A DNA stretch of 64,000 bases, taken from the NCBI GenBank assembly GCA_039105265.1, contig JAPFFF010000001.1, positions 9,238,001 through 9,302,000 of the forward strand. The letters run 5' to 3'. The stretch comes from Tritrichomonas musculus. Its lineage: Eukaryota; Parabasalia; Tritrichomonadida; Tritrichomonadidae. The notes under the pieces were generated by a model. It worked only from the letters and a program-made list of their open reading frames with translations. It had not been told where the DNA came from and searched no databases. This document shows positions 38,889-48,094 of this stretch, in pieces; positions within the stretch are counted from its first letter, which is position 1, and every line of letters begins with the position of its first letter. A program made the position numbers and the translations under genes.

Positions 38889-39566
38889 ATGTCTGAATCT
38901 AGCGTTGCTGAAAACTATTTAAAGATTTATAATAGAGTTAAAGAATTAAACCCTAATGCAACACTTGTTGCTGTAAGTAAAACAAAGCCAATTGAAATGC
39001 TCCAAGAAGCTTTTAACTCTGGTTGCCGAACATTTGGTGAAAATTATGTTGATGAAATTGTTACCAAAGGCCCACTTCTCCCAGAAGCCAAATTTCATAT
39101 GATCGGCCATCTACAAAGCAATAAGGTCAATAAAGTTTGCTCAATTCCAAACCTTGGAATGATCGAAACAATAGATAGTGATCATTTAGCAAATAAAGTT
39201 AACAATGGCTGGAAATTTGAGCAGCCTCTTCCTGTTATGATTCAAGTCAACACATCTGATGAACCTCAAAAAAATGGAGTTCAAGTTGGTGAAGCACTCA
39301 CAAATCTTGCTCAGCATATCATCAACAATTGTCCAAAATTAAAATTCACAGGATTGATGACAATTGGCGAAATAGGCGAAAGTCATAGAGATTTTGAAAC
39401 ATTAAAGAATGCTAGGGATAATTTAGCCGCAGAACTGAAAGTAGATTCCGCATCTTTAAAGTTGTCTATGGGCATGAGTGCTGATTATGAACTTGCTCTT
39501 CAAATGGGATCAGATTATGTTCGTGTTGGATCATCAATTTTTGGAGCTCGCCAATATAAGCATTAG
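38889..39566 (+). CDS. PLPBP: Pyridoxal-phosphate homeostasis protein (YggS/PLPBP family)
   Basis: I prefer the ATG at 38889 (MSESSVAENYLKIYNRVKEL, 225 aa) because family members start about ten residues before this helix; an in-frame ATG at 38865 adds MISKSLLF. The PLP-binding lysine is Lys31 in LVAVSKTKP. Other conserved parts are FGENYVDEI, FHMIGHLQSNKVNKV, VMIQVNTSDEPQKNGV, GLMTIGE, LSMGMSADYELALQMGSDYVRVGSSIFGAR. This fold-type III protein has no known catalytic activity and buffers free pyridoxal phosphate. Length and motifs are complete. Confidence 0.95.
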   Translation: MSESSVAENYLKIYNRVKELNPNATLVAVSKTKPIEMLQEAFNSGCRTFGENYVDEIVTKGPLLPEAKFHMIGHLQSNKVNKVCSIPNLGMIETIDSDHLANKVNNGWKFEQPLPVMIQVNTSDEPQKNGVQVGEALTNLAQHIINNCPKLKFTGLMTIGEIGESHRDFETLKNARDNLAAELKVDSASLKLSMGMSADYELALQMGSDYVRVGSSIFGARQYKH

Positions 39567-39717
39567 ATCAATTTTTCTGTTTATTCTTTTTATAAATTAG
39601 TTAAATTTTAACCACATCAAATATATTGATCCATTGTTTTTTTTTTTTTTTCTTGAATATTCAAGAAATTCTCTGTTTATAATTTGTCAAGATATTAATG
39701 ATCGTTAGTACGATTAT

Positions 39718-39727
39718 AACTTTTTCA
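39718..39727 (-). promoter_or_regulatory. TGAAAAAGTT element, reversed (PSF2 gene)
   Basis: AACTTTTTCA on the plus strand, 80 bases before the PSF2 start at 39808, so the motif is in reverse orientation. An initiator-like TCATTT follows at 39783. Confidence 0.4.
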
Positions 39728-39807
39728 AAAGAGTACTCACAAATATTTAATTATAAACGTAATTATTTTTTTCCTAATTTTTTCATTTCAAAAGAAATTA
39801 TTTTACT

Positions 39808-40365
39808 ATGTCAGTTTCATGGTCTCCCGAAGAACTTACTTTTATAGCAGAAAATTCGAAAATCAATATAACACCACACTTTACAGCTGACAAAATCAAA
39901 TTATTATCAGGAGAATTTGGTCCTTTTACAGCTGGTTACTCAACAAAAATTCCTTTATGGTTAGCACTATTTTTATATTCGTCACAATTATGTGATTTAA
40001 TTCCACCAGAATGGCTAAATACTTCATATTTAAAAAAATGGGTTGAGAAAGAAAGACAAGATAAAGAAACATTATCAAAATTACCAAAAGATTATATGGA
40101 AATAAGTTTTACCTTTTTTAATAGGGCTTCTTCAATCATCTCTGATTGTGATCAAGTCAAAGATTTAATTAATCGTTTGTGGGAATTGCGAATTGAAAAA
40201 ATACGTAAAACAATAGGTGAACAAAGTTCTGAAACTATTGACCAATATCAGTTTCCTAACATAACACAGATGGAATTATATCTTTTCCGTGAACCAATAT
40301 CAAGAATTACCACATTACTCACATCATTAAATGAATGCATTTCTCCTGTTGATCAATCAATCTAA
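39808..40365 (+). CDS. PSF2: GINS complex subunit Psf2
   Basis: The protein has 185 aa, the normal Psf2 size. It follows human GINS2 from end to end: SPEELTFIAENSKINITPHF, TADKIKLLSGEFGPFTAG, IPLWLALFLYSSQLCDLIPP, EWLNTSYLKKWVEKER, YMEISFTFFNRASSIISD and VKDLINRLWELRIEKIRKTI. Psf2 with Sld5, Psf1 and Psf3 forms GINS, which joins Cdc45 and MCM2-7 to make the replicative helicase. It is a full-length single-exon gene. Confidence 0.95.
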   Translation: MSVSWSPEELTFIAENSKINITPHFTADKIKLLSGEFGPFTAGYSTKIPLWLALFLYSSQLCDLIPPEWLNTSYLKKWVEKERQDKETLSKLPKDYMEISFTFFNRASSIISDCDQVKDLINRLWELRIEKIRKTIGEQSSETIDQYQFPNITQMELYLFREPISRITTLLTSLNECISPVDQSI

Positions 40366-40548
40366 AATATGTTTTTTATATTGTTAATTTAGGTTATTTA
40401 AAAATCCATAAATATTATTATGCAGATATATATTTATTGCTATTTGAAAGTGATAGCTACTTCTTCATAAAAAGAACAAAAATTATTCCATAATTTGTTT
40501 GCATATATTGTTTTCCTCATTCTTGATTTTAAAATAAAAGTCAAAAAA

Positions 40549-40621
40549 TGGTCCTGCAGGGAATCGAACCCCAGACCTTCGCATTAAAAACACGATGCTC
40601 TCCCGTCTGAGCTACAAGACC
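40549..40621 (-). tRNA. tRNA-Lys (anticodon UUU)
   Basis: On the minus strand the sequence folds as a full cloverleaf: acceptor GGTCTTG with CAGGACC (one G-T pair), D-stem GCTC/GAGC, anticodon stem TCGTG/TGCGA with loop TTTTTAA (anticodon TTT), a five-base variable loop and T-arm with TTCGATT. The discriminator base is A; CCA is not encoded and there is no intron. A run of six T follows the 3' end after one base, fitting a Pol III terminator. Confidence 0.95.
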
Positions 40622-40775
40622 TTTCATTTATTTAATGGTGAATATATTACAAGAATAATTTTAAGTGTAGAGATGAATTTTAAAATGATGAAATTGTAAT
40701 TTCAATATATTTGAATTTATTCAAAAATTTTATATGGCATGACAATTTTATTTTGAATTTTTAATCAATAATCAA

Positions 40776-41555
40776 ATGAAAGAATATATTGAGTTTCTCT
40801 TTGGAGAAGAATTTCACCATAAAATTTCTGAATTAAAAAAGGGCCAAAAAATAGATTTTAATAATTGTGAAAAAGAAGATCATGAAGTTCGCATTCAATC
40901 AACACAAATTGAAATAACGAAAGATAGTGACGAAAAGCTTCTAATTAAGATAAATAAAGTAAACATTACTCTACTTAAAGCAGTCGATGCAAAAACCTTG
41001 AATTTTATTAAAACGCTAATGTCAGTTCCACATCATCTTTGTATTGAAATTGAATCTTTGTCTATTTTAACTTCAGAAGAACTTCCAAAAGAAAAACAAC
41101 GCATTCCTTTTGCTAAAGTTGTTGATACATCAACTGTACAAGCAGGGCCTTTTGGCAATTCATATCCACCTGAAGATGAGTGGGCACTGGTTTTTGGATG
41201 CCCGTTTTATCAAGCATTCCCATCATTAAAAGCTTTACCAATAGTTGTTTTAGAAGGTGAAGTTCAGGTTGTGTTGAAAGATAAAAAACCGCAAACATAT
41301 CGAACATTTTTATTACCTTTATATATTGTTTTTTATGAAACTCAAAATTCTTCAAAAGCTACAGATAGCATATTCTTGTCAGGAGCCAAAATAGAAGTCG
41401 ATTCACCGCACCAATTTTCGTTAATAAAATCAAACGATAAATATTCACTTTCATTCAATTCAGTTCAGCTAATGCAACAATGGTCACAAGCAACTTTATG
41501 CATGATAAATGAAGCTTCTTCTTCTCTTGAAAGATGGAGAAAAGAAAACAGTTAA
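40776..41555 (+). CDS. Protein with possible PH-like C-terminal domain, unknown function
   Basis: The protein has 259 aa; I do not recognise a family. The N-terminal half has Lys/Glu-rich helices and a beta-rich stretch (VRIQSTQIEITKDSDEKLLIKIN). The C-terminal 55 residues (FLSGAKIEVDSPHQFSLIKSNDKYSLSFNSVQLMQQWSQATLCMI) end in the strand-then-amphipathic-helix pattern with a conserved Trp that closes PH domains. There is no signal peptide or membrane segment. The gene lies in a compact same-strand run downstream of tRNA-Lys. Confidence 0.55.
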   Translation: MKEYIEFLFGEEFHHKISELKKGQKIDFNNCEKEDHEVRIQSTQIEITKDSDEKLLIKINKVNITLLKAVDAKTLNFIKTLMSVPHHLCIEIESLSILTSEELPKEKQRIPFAKVVDTSTVQAGPFGNSYPPEDEWALVFGCPFYQAFPSLKALPIVVLEGEVQVVLKDKKPQTYRTFLLPLYIVFYETQNSSKATDSIFLSGAKIEVDSPHQFSLIKSNDKYSLSFNSVQLMQQWSQATLCMINEASSSLERWRKENS

Positions 41556-41899
41556 GCTAATTATTTTATTTTATATTATTATATTTTATCGTTTTATTTT
41601 CTTCTTTATAATACAATGTTAATTATTAAACCTTTTTATTTTCTTTGCAATGATGCTATTCAGAACATATTCATATTTTTTATACTTTCGTAATAAGATA
41701 TTATATTTTATGAAATAAAACCAAAATTAATTTATCGGCAGATACCTACTCTGTTTTATGAAGATTGTTTTATTAAATATTTATCCTATCAATACTTTTT
41801 TTGATGTTTTTTTAATGTTTTTTAATTGAATAGTTTACAAATATAACATTCAATTATAATAGAAAAGTTTCATAGCCAAAAATCCATAAATAAAACAAA
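41556..41899. other. AT-rich spacer upstream of the HYPK-like gene
   Basis: No gene recognised; plain AT-rich sequence with a TCATAG initiator-like site near 41870. Confidence 0.5.
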
Positions 41900-42154
41900 A
41901 TGTCGCTTCAAGTTGAGCAATCTTCTTTAATTAAAGGTGAAAATCATGAAAGTGATGCTGGTGCAGTAAAGGCTATGGATGCTTTAAAAAATCAAAATGC
42001 AGAAGAGAAACCAAAAATTATTATTAAAGCCCCAGATTTAAACCTTGTTATGGACGCAACCCATCTTTCTAGAAATGCGGCTATTGAATTAATTGAATCA
42101 ACAAATGGTGATATAAAGGAAGCTTTACGTAAGTATGTTAATGATGATATTTAA
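41900..42154 (+). CDS. HYPK-like small UBA-domain protein
   Basis: The protein has 84 aa. Residues 24-32 (KAMDALKNQ) are helical, followed by EEKPKIIIKAPDLNLVMDAT and LSRNAAIELIESTNGDIKEAL, which match the C-terminal UBA-like domain shared by HYPK and the alpha subunit of the nascent-polypeptide-associated complex (pattern: IKxxDLELVM, SRAxAxxxL, GDxxxAL). There is no NAC beta-barrel domain, so HYPK is the better match. HYPK binds the NatA N-terminal acetyltransferase at the ribosome. Given the short sequence, a truncated NAC-alpha paralogue cannot be excluded. Confidence 0.7.
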   Translation: MSLQVEQSSLIKGENHESDAGAVKAMDALKNQNAEEKPKIIIKAPDLNLVMDATHLSRNAAIELIESTNGDIKEALRKYVNDDI

Positions 42155-42285
42155 TACAATATGTTAAATAGTTTTAGCAAAATAAAAATAAAACAAAAAG
42201 CATAATATCGCTTTATAAATATTTTTAATTATTTTGTAGACATTTTTCTTAAAATAAAAAAATAAAAATAATAATATTTTTCGCT

Positions 42286-45200
42286 TTAACAGAAATTAAA
42301 ACCGATAATGTGAGGGTGGACTGTTGCAATTTTGTCTGTATAATAAACTATTAGCTTATTAAAAGGCTCAGTATTAACTTTATACCAAAGATTTGTTCCA
42401 ACCTCAACTTTAGGAAGAACATAATGAGTTGAACAGACAATTACATTATCTGCATAATGCACAAAAAACAAGGAGCGTGCAAAAGTATTAGAATCACCTC
42501 TCATAATATTAATACCAAATTCAGATATTCTTTTCTTTCCATCAAATTTATACAAAGCATAACGCTCTTTATCATGCCACTCATATCCATACGAATTTAC
42601 TTCTGGTACTGCCTTTAATTTCTTAACCTTATCATAATCTTGTTCAACATCAATTGTATAAATTCCAGTAGATTTAAACTTATGAAGAGTTACATCTCCA
42701 ACAATTTCAAAGCTGAAGATATGTGTAATTGGCTCAACAGTAAAAATGAAATCGAGAGTATTATCATCTATTTTGTTACTTTCTACTTCTTTATCTTCAT
42801 AAAGTAATTTGAAATCAGTTGAAGAGGCAGTTATTCTAACTTTTGAAATAATTGTATTTTTGTAGTAGAATACAATGAATTTTCTCTTCCCTTTGACAAC
42901 AACTTCTCCACCTTTAGAACTAAGCAATTTATTTTCATCTACATCCATAAAACTAGCAGTTGATAGAAAAGAAGTCTCATAAAGGTGCCTTTCTTTATCG
43001 GGGAGTTTTATAAGTGGCTCAAATTTCGGATTATTCAAATCAACAGGAACTATATATTCTTCAGTATACAAATTAGCAAGCATTGAACAATTTGATGCGA
43101 ATTCTTTACACACTTTGCAACATGGAAGATATTCATCACCGCTGATATAGTTTGTAACAAGGCCTCTGAAATTTTGAGAGCGCTGAAAATACGAAATTTC
43201 CTTTTCATTAATACCATTTCTATTGCAAAAAGCACATTTCAAAAAAGGGTTTGATGAAGAATTTGAATTTGAATTACCATTCAAATTTGTATGCTCCATA
43301 CAAACGTACATTAATGAATTTGAATCGCATAGAAATGGATTAATGTTATTCTTAATAGCAAGACCATCTCGAATATCTTCAGCAATGTTTAATCCAAGTC
43401 TGGCCTTTTCCAAATCAAGAGCATCTTTCAAGCTTCTTTCGCTTTTCATAAATTCGTCAAATAATGATACAAAACGATCAATTGAAGACTCATCATTTGC
43501 AAGCGGCATCCACTTGTTATACATCTGTCCTTCAAGCGGAAGTTGGCAACCAATTCGAATGTTACCGCACGTAAAGCTATCGTCCTGTGAGAAGAAACGA
43601 ACAACTAAAAATAAAGAGATATCGTTATTAGTATTTGTATTTGGACTCTGACTAATACTTGCAATACTTTCATTTTCTTTGTTACTGATGAGAAAACGAC
43701 ACCAGCCATTCGATTGTGGAATTTCAAAATGTCCAATTACATTCAACTTGTCAAGAGAAAGCCCACTTAAAATAATCAAACTAGACGCAGTACATCGATG
43801 AATACAAAAACGTGAAATAGACATCGGTCGAGGGAGAGCAATTATCAGATCATTATTATTACGAAATGTCAAATGTGACTTGTTAATTGTGGCATCAGTT
43901 TTTTGGATCTTAAAAAGATCGTACGGAAAAGGACCCGGAACTGGAAAGATGTGATCTGGATCAAGAAGAAACTTGCTGGTGATTCTGCCTGGATTTACAA
44001 AATGCATAATTATTTTGTTTCGGCCTGGATCGTTTGTTACGTTTTGATATCGTCTCTGAAGTGTGATTGATGAGTCAGATTTCTCTACGTTAATTGTGGG
44101 TGAAAATTTTCGGATGTGCTCTGTCTTGATTGCTGGTGTGTTTGTATATAAATATGAAACAACATTGCCGGATGTAACAAAAGCTTTGGCAAGGAAGTCT
44201 ATGACATCTTGCGAGAGATACGGTGATGGTTTGTAAAGTGTAATATTAGGAGCAGAATTCGATATTGATGATGATCCCGATTTTCGCTTTGAGCGAGGAG
44301 ATGAATTTGCATCTTGAATATAATTTGGAGCTGAGTTTGTATTGTCATCTGTGTTCGATGAGTTTCCGTCTGAATTCAGATTTTGATTATCTAATCTGAT
44401 GTTATCAAGATTGACACTATCTGATTGCGATTTTGTATTTATGCTGTTATCGTCGCTTTTTGTAGAAATATTATTGCTATTATCATTATTATTAATATCA
44501 TCATCATCATCATCATTATTATTATCATTTTTATTGTTGTTGCTATTGGTGGTGGTATTCTCATTTTCACTCTTTGAGTTATCTTTAGCATTGTCGATAT
44601 TTTCACTTTCTGAATTATTGTTTTCATTTTCATTATTTGAAGAGTTGTTTTCAAGATCTTCTTCTTCATTTTCAGAGTTATCATGTTTAGATGGAACTGA
44701 TGGTGGAACTGGAATTGGTGGTGGATTCTTTTCTGTGTTATTTTCTACACCATTTGAGTTTTTGGGAACAGAGTGATCAATACGACCTTCATTTTCTTTA
44801 ATCCATTTTTCAACAACAACAAGAGAATAGAAAAATGTTGCTAAATTTGCACGATCGAGAGAATCGGCACAATTGAATCTAATTATTCCTTTTTGAGTAT
44901 TTGAGATATTATTAGGAAATGTTCCTGTTAAGAATCCATCGTTTTCGAGGTAAGGAGTAACAGCTTCTTTAAGTTTGTTGAATGCAGCAAATGTTCCTCC
45001 ATAATGTAAATAAAAGTTTAAATCAAATGGATTATATGTAACATTTTCCATTCCTCCCTTCTGAAGCATTGATATTGATTCTTTGAATTTATCATGAATA
45101 TCACGCTCAGATTTGTGTTCTCCGCTTTCAAGTAATGAAAAGCATCTAATTAAGGTATCATTGCCATATCTGTTAAGTAACTTTTTGAAATACTCTGCTG

Positions 45201-46020
45201 TTCCATTGAAAAATCGTTCACCTGCGGTATGAATTGGTTTGCTGAATGCAGTGGATAAGGTAGTATTCCAACGGATTGGTGCAGATCCTCTCCTCCATCG
45301 CTGAATCCAAAAATCTTTGTCTCGAGAAAAAATTAATTCACATTCAATTTCGTTTGCAGGTTCATTTTTATCATTTAGTCCTCTGGCTAAATATCTTGTT
45401 CCTGGATTGAGACTTGATCGCCGCAAAATATAAGTGATGGAAAAATCTCTTCCTGGTATAGAATATGATAAACATAATCCTTGTACAAGCTTTACACAGC
45501 AAAAATCAAGATTGATATCACCTAAAGATTTAATCCATTCTTTGTTATAAATAAAATCTGTATCAGGCGTTTCTGGTGGTTTGTCTGATGGGAACGAACG
45601 GGTTATATCATAACTTTCACAAAAAATATGATTATTATCAAGTTGAAATTCTTCAAAATTTGTTTTGGAATTATAAGGAATAGTAACATAGGTAATATGG
45701 CGGACCGTTTTTACAAGAGATCCTCCAGGCATCCATCCTGTAACTTCAGCATTATCAACTAAACCTATAACTGATATATTATTATCTTTTGCAATTCCAA
45801 TTATGTTTTCTCCAGAGAAATGAGCAACTAATGGATAATTTTCATTGACTTGGTGAACAGCTAGTGTATGATTTGGAAACATGTCAACCATTGGTATGCC
45901 TGAAAAAAAAGGTCTTCCAGTAACAGAATTAATCGTTATAACATAGGATGTTTCTGATGAAGATGGTGTGACAACTATATGATTGTATATTGATGAACTA
46001 ATTAGAATATCGACGCTCAT
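42286..46020 (-). CDS. SAC9-like phosphoinositide phosphatase
   Basis: The protein has 1244 aa. The N-terminal SAC domain covers about residues 1-425. Its catalytic P-loop is RFNCADSLDRANLATFF, with Cys384 and Arg390. The ADS form (instead of DCLDRTN) is that of plant SAC9-type proteins, which are also over 1200 aa with a long C-terminal region. The Thr that usually follows the Arg is Ala391 here. An Asn/Asp/Ser-rich low-complexity linker spans about 425-570. The rest is beta-rich, with a possible Cys-rich zinc site (CAFCNRNG...CCKVCKEFASNC). SAC9 enzymes act on PI(4,5)P2 at the plasma membrane and endosomes; activity here is inferred. Confidence 0.85.
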   Translation of the reverse strand: MSVDILISSSIYNHIVVTPSSSETSYVITINSVTGRPFFSGIPMVDMFPNHTLAVHQVNENYPLVAHFSGENIIGIAKDNNISVIGLVDNAEVTGWMPGGSLVKTVRHITYVTIPYNSKTNFEEFQLDNNHIFCESYDITRSFPSDKPPETPDTDFIYNKEWIKSLGDINLDFCCVKLVQGLCLSYSIPGRDFSITYILRRSSLNPGTRYLARGLNDKNEPANEIECELIFSRDKDFWIQRWRRGSAPIRWNTTLSTAFSKPIHTAGERFFNGTAEYFKKLLNRYGNDTLIRCFSLLESGEHKSERDIHDKFKESISMLQKGGMENVTYNPFDLNFYLHYGGTFAAFNKLKEAVTPYLENDGFLTGTFPNNISNTQKGIIRFNCADSLDRANLATFFYSLVVVEKWIKENEGRIDHSVPKNSNGVENNTEKNPPPIPVPPSVPSKHDNSENEEEDLENNSSNNENENNNSESENIDNAKDNSKSENENTTTNSNNNKNDNNNDDDDDDINNNDNSNNISTKSDDNSINTKSQSDSVNLDNIRLDNQNLNSDGNSSNTDDNTNSAPNYIQDANSSPRSKRKSGSSSISNSAPNITLYKPSPYLSQDVIDFLAKAFVTSGNVVSYLYTNTPAIKTEHIRKFSPTINVEKSDSSITLQRRYQNVTNDPGRNKIIMHFVNPGRITSKFLLDPDHIFPVPGPFPYDLFKIQKTDATINKSHLTFRNNNDLIIALPRPMSISRFCIHRCTASSLIILSGLSLDKLNVIGHFEIPQSNGWCRFLISNKENESIASISQSPNTNTNNDISLFLVVRFFSQDDSFTCGNIRIGCQLPLEGQMYNKWMPLANDESSIDRFVSLFDEFMKSERSLKDALDLEKARLGLNIAEDIRDGLAIKNNINPFLCDSNSLMYVCMEHTNLNGNSNSNSSSNPFLKCAFCNRNGINEKEISYFQRSQNFRGLVTNYISGDEYLPCCKVCKEFASNCSMLANLYTEEYIVPVDLNNPKFEPLIKLPDKERHLYETSFLSTASFMDVDENKLLSSKGGEVVVKGKRKFIVFYYKNTIISKVRITASSTDFKLLYEDKEVESNKIDDNTLDFIFTVEPITHIFSFEIVGDVTLHKFKSTGIYTIDVEQDYDKVKKLKAVPEVNSYGYEWHDKERYALYKFDGKKRISEFGINIMRGDSNTFARSLFFVHYADNVIVCSTHYVLPKVEVGTNLWYKVNTEPFNKLIVYYTDKIATVHPHIIGFNFC

Positions 46021-46661
46021 CTTTTTCTTTGAAATTTTAAAAAAAGATTTTTAACTTTTCAAGAAATTCAAAGAATTTTTTTTTTTTCAATTGAGAATTC
46101 AATTTCACATCATTAGATCATTCAATCAATTGAAATTTAAAATCTTTCATCATCGACTTTTATTCATCTAAAGTGCTGATACATCAAACCATTTTTCTTA
46201 TTCTGAATCTAATAATATAATGATAATTAAATGATGAAATTGAAAAAAAGCATTAATTCATAAAAATCTAATCATAATTTGATCTATTTTTAATTGTATT
46301 TCCTCATGAATCATGAAAAATATATAAGAAACCTTTAGTAATTTTATACTTTAATGCTTGTAATATATTAAATAAAAAATTTGTAATATTTTTTTAAATT
46401 CCAAGAAATATAAAAAAGAATAATGATTTCTTATTTCATATTTATAATTAAAGGCCAATTATCACTATAATTAATTTATTTACATTTATGAAATGCATAA
46501 ATGAAGATATTTTAACTCAAGTATAAAAAACGTTATTATGATTTGTGTTTTTTAAACGTCTTTTTACTCGTTTTTTATAACTTTTTCACCATTTATTTGC
46601 TCATAACTGAAATTATTTTAAGGAATAATAGAAAGAAAAAAAAACAGTTTTTCCGTTAAAA
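46021..46661. other. Divergent upstream region of SAC9-like and RSP3 genes
   Basis: 640 AT-rich bases without a gene. It holds an exact TGAAAAAGTT (reverse orientation) 74 bases before RSP3 and a shorter relative (TTGAAAAGTT) about 35 bases before the SAC9-like start. Confidence 0.5.
46579..46588 (-). promoter_or_regulatory. TGAAAAAGTT element, reversed (RSP3 gene)
   Basis: AACTTTTTCA on the plus strand, about 74 bases before the RSP3 start at 46662; reverse orientation as at PSF2. Confidence 0.4.
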
Positions 46662-47762
46662 ATGCTGGAAGGTGCCTTCAGCTTTCAAGCGGGCGCTCGC
46701 CCTATAGAACAAAGACCAAAATATCGTAACGATAGTAGAAGCTCAAATGGACCATGCCTTATTACAGTAGATCCTCGCGTTTGTCGAGGATCAACATTTA
46801 CAAAGCACAAAATGCAACAACAAGAACAAGTTCAAACGCAAAGACCTCGTCGTAAACTTCCCTCACCTCGCACTCGAGATTTTCAATCTACTTCATATGA
46901 CGTTCCTCAACCTCGTGAAAATCGTATCGATCTTGAAATTCAAACTGAACCATATTTACAAGAAGTAGAAGAAAAACCAGTTGAGGTTAATATTGAAACG
47001 CAAACAGACGCTTTTCTCGATCGCCCAACCACGCCACCGTATATTCCTCCAAAAAATGGTATTGATATCGAAATTCAAGTTGAAGAAGCAGATCTTTTTG
47101 ATTTTGATTTCGAAGTTCAACCGATTGTTTCCACAATTGTTGGAAAAACTTTAGAACAAGCTTTTCTTGAAGTTAACGAAGAAGAGGAACTTGCAAATAT
47201 TCGCAGACATAAGGAAGCTATTGAACATCAAAGAAATGTCGAATTGGCAGATGTTCAGAGACTCGAAGAAGCAGAAAGAAGAAAATTCGAAGAGAAACAG
47301 AGAAGAATCGAGGAAAGGCTTCGTGTCGAAGCAGAACAAGCAGAACTTCGTGCTAAAGTCGCAGCTCGTGGCTTTGGCGAGTTCTTTGTTTCAGATTTAA
47401 TGGGAGATGCAATTTCACTTCTCGAACGACGTGGATACTTTTATGATGAAGTTGAGCGTGAAATTGATACTACATTCATGCCATGGCTCGATAAAGCAAT
47501 GGAAGAAGCTTCCCAGACTCGTGTTCTTACTGATACAATCGAGGAAAAGATTCAACAGGTTGCTACCGATGTTGAAGAAAAACAGAGAGGCCAATTTGAA
47601 ATTGATACAGGAATTCAATGCGATATGCAAACAAACAAACAGCAATTACTCCTTCGTAAGATGCTTATAGAAGATTTAGCAAACCAGAAAATTAGAAAAG
47701 CTTTAGAGGGCAAGAAGAAGAAGAATGAAACACATAATGAAGAGGAAGAAAGCGAAAATTAA
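46662..47762 (+). CDS. RSP3: Radial spoke protein 3
   Basis: The protein has 366 aa. It shows the RSP3 signature order: an N-terminal axoneme-targeting region with ITVDPRVCRGSTFTKH, repeated acidic IQTEPYL/TQTDAFL motifs, then VSTIVGKTLEQAFLEVNEEEELANIR, a long charged helix with RNVELADVQRLEEAERRKFE, and ARGFGEFFVSDLMGDAISLL followed by FMPWL. RSP3 anchors radial spokes to outer doublet microtubules and carries the amphipathic helix that binds PKA-regulatory-like (RIIa) domains; VGKTLEQAFLEV corresponds to it. With CFAP58 it shows a motile 9+2 flagellum. Confidence 0.96.
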   Translation: MLEGAFSFQAGARPIEQRPKYRNDSRSSNGPCLITVDPRVCRGSTFTKHKMQQQEQVQTQRPRRKLPSPRTRDFQSTSYDVPQPRENRIDLEIQTEPYLQEVEEKPVEVNIETQTDAFLDRPTTPPYIPPKNGIDIEIQVEEADLFDFDFEVQPIVSTIVGKTLEQAFLEVNEEEELANIRRHKEAIEHQRNVELADVQRLEEAERRKFEEKQRRIEERLRVEAEQAELRAKVAARGFGEFFVSDLMGDAISLLERRGYFYDEVEREIDTTFMPWLDKAMEEASQTRVLTDTIEEKIQQVATDVEEKQRGQFEIDTGIQCDMQTNKQQLLLRKMLIEDLANQKIRKALEGKKKKNETHNEEEESEN

Positions 47763-48094
47763 GGTATTTTAAATAGAAAAACGAAATTATTATACAGACC
47801 TTATATTTTAAGATTTCATAATTGTATGTAACAAATAAGTTACTTTTATCTTAAACATTTTATTTATTTTTTTCAATAGTTCAAATATGATATTTATTTG
47901 TATTTATATAATCGAATTATTTCCGAATCTGATGATACTCAAAATGATGAAATCAAAATATTGAATTAAGTTTTTTGATTGTACATATCAGCATCAATAC
48001 CATAAATAAAGCAACAATATATTAAGATTTATAAATCATGAATATGTTTTATCAAAACACAAGTTGATCGATCTTATAAGCATTATAAATATGT
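47763..48094. other. Convergent spacer, AT-rich
   Basis: No gene or repeat recognised between the RSP3 stop and the ankyrin gene stop. Confidence 0.5.

Noticed and set aside
44399-44776. Leu/Ser-rich 125-codon frame resembling a membrane protein
   Set aside because: Antisense of the Asn/Asp-rich linker in the SAC9-like gene.
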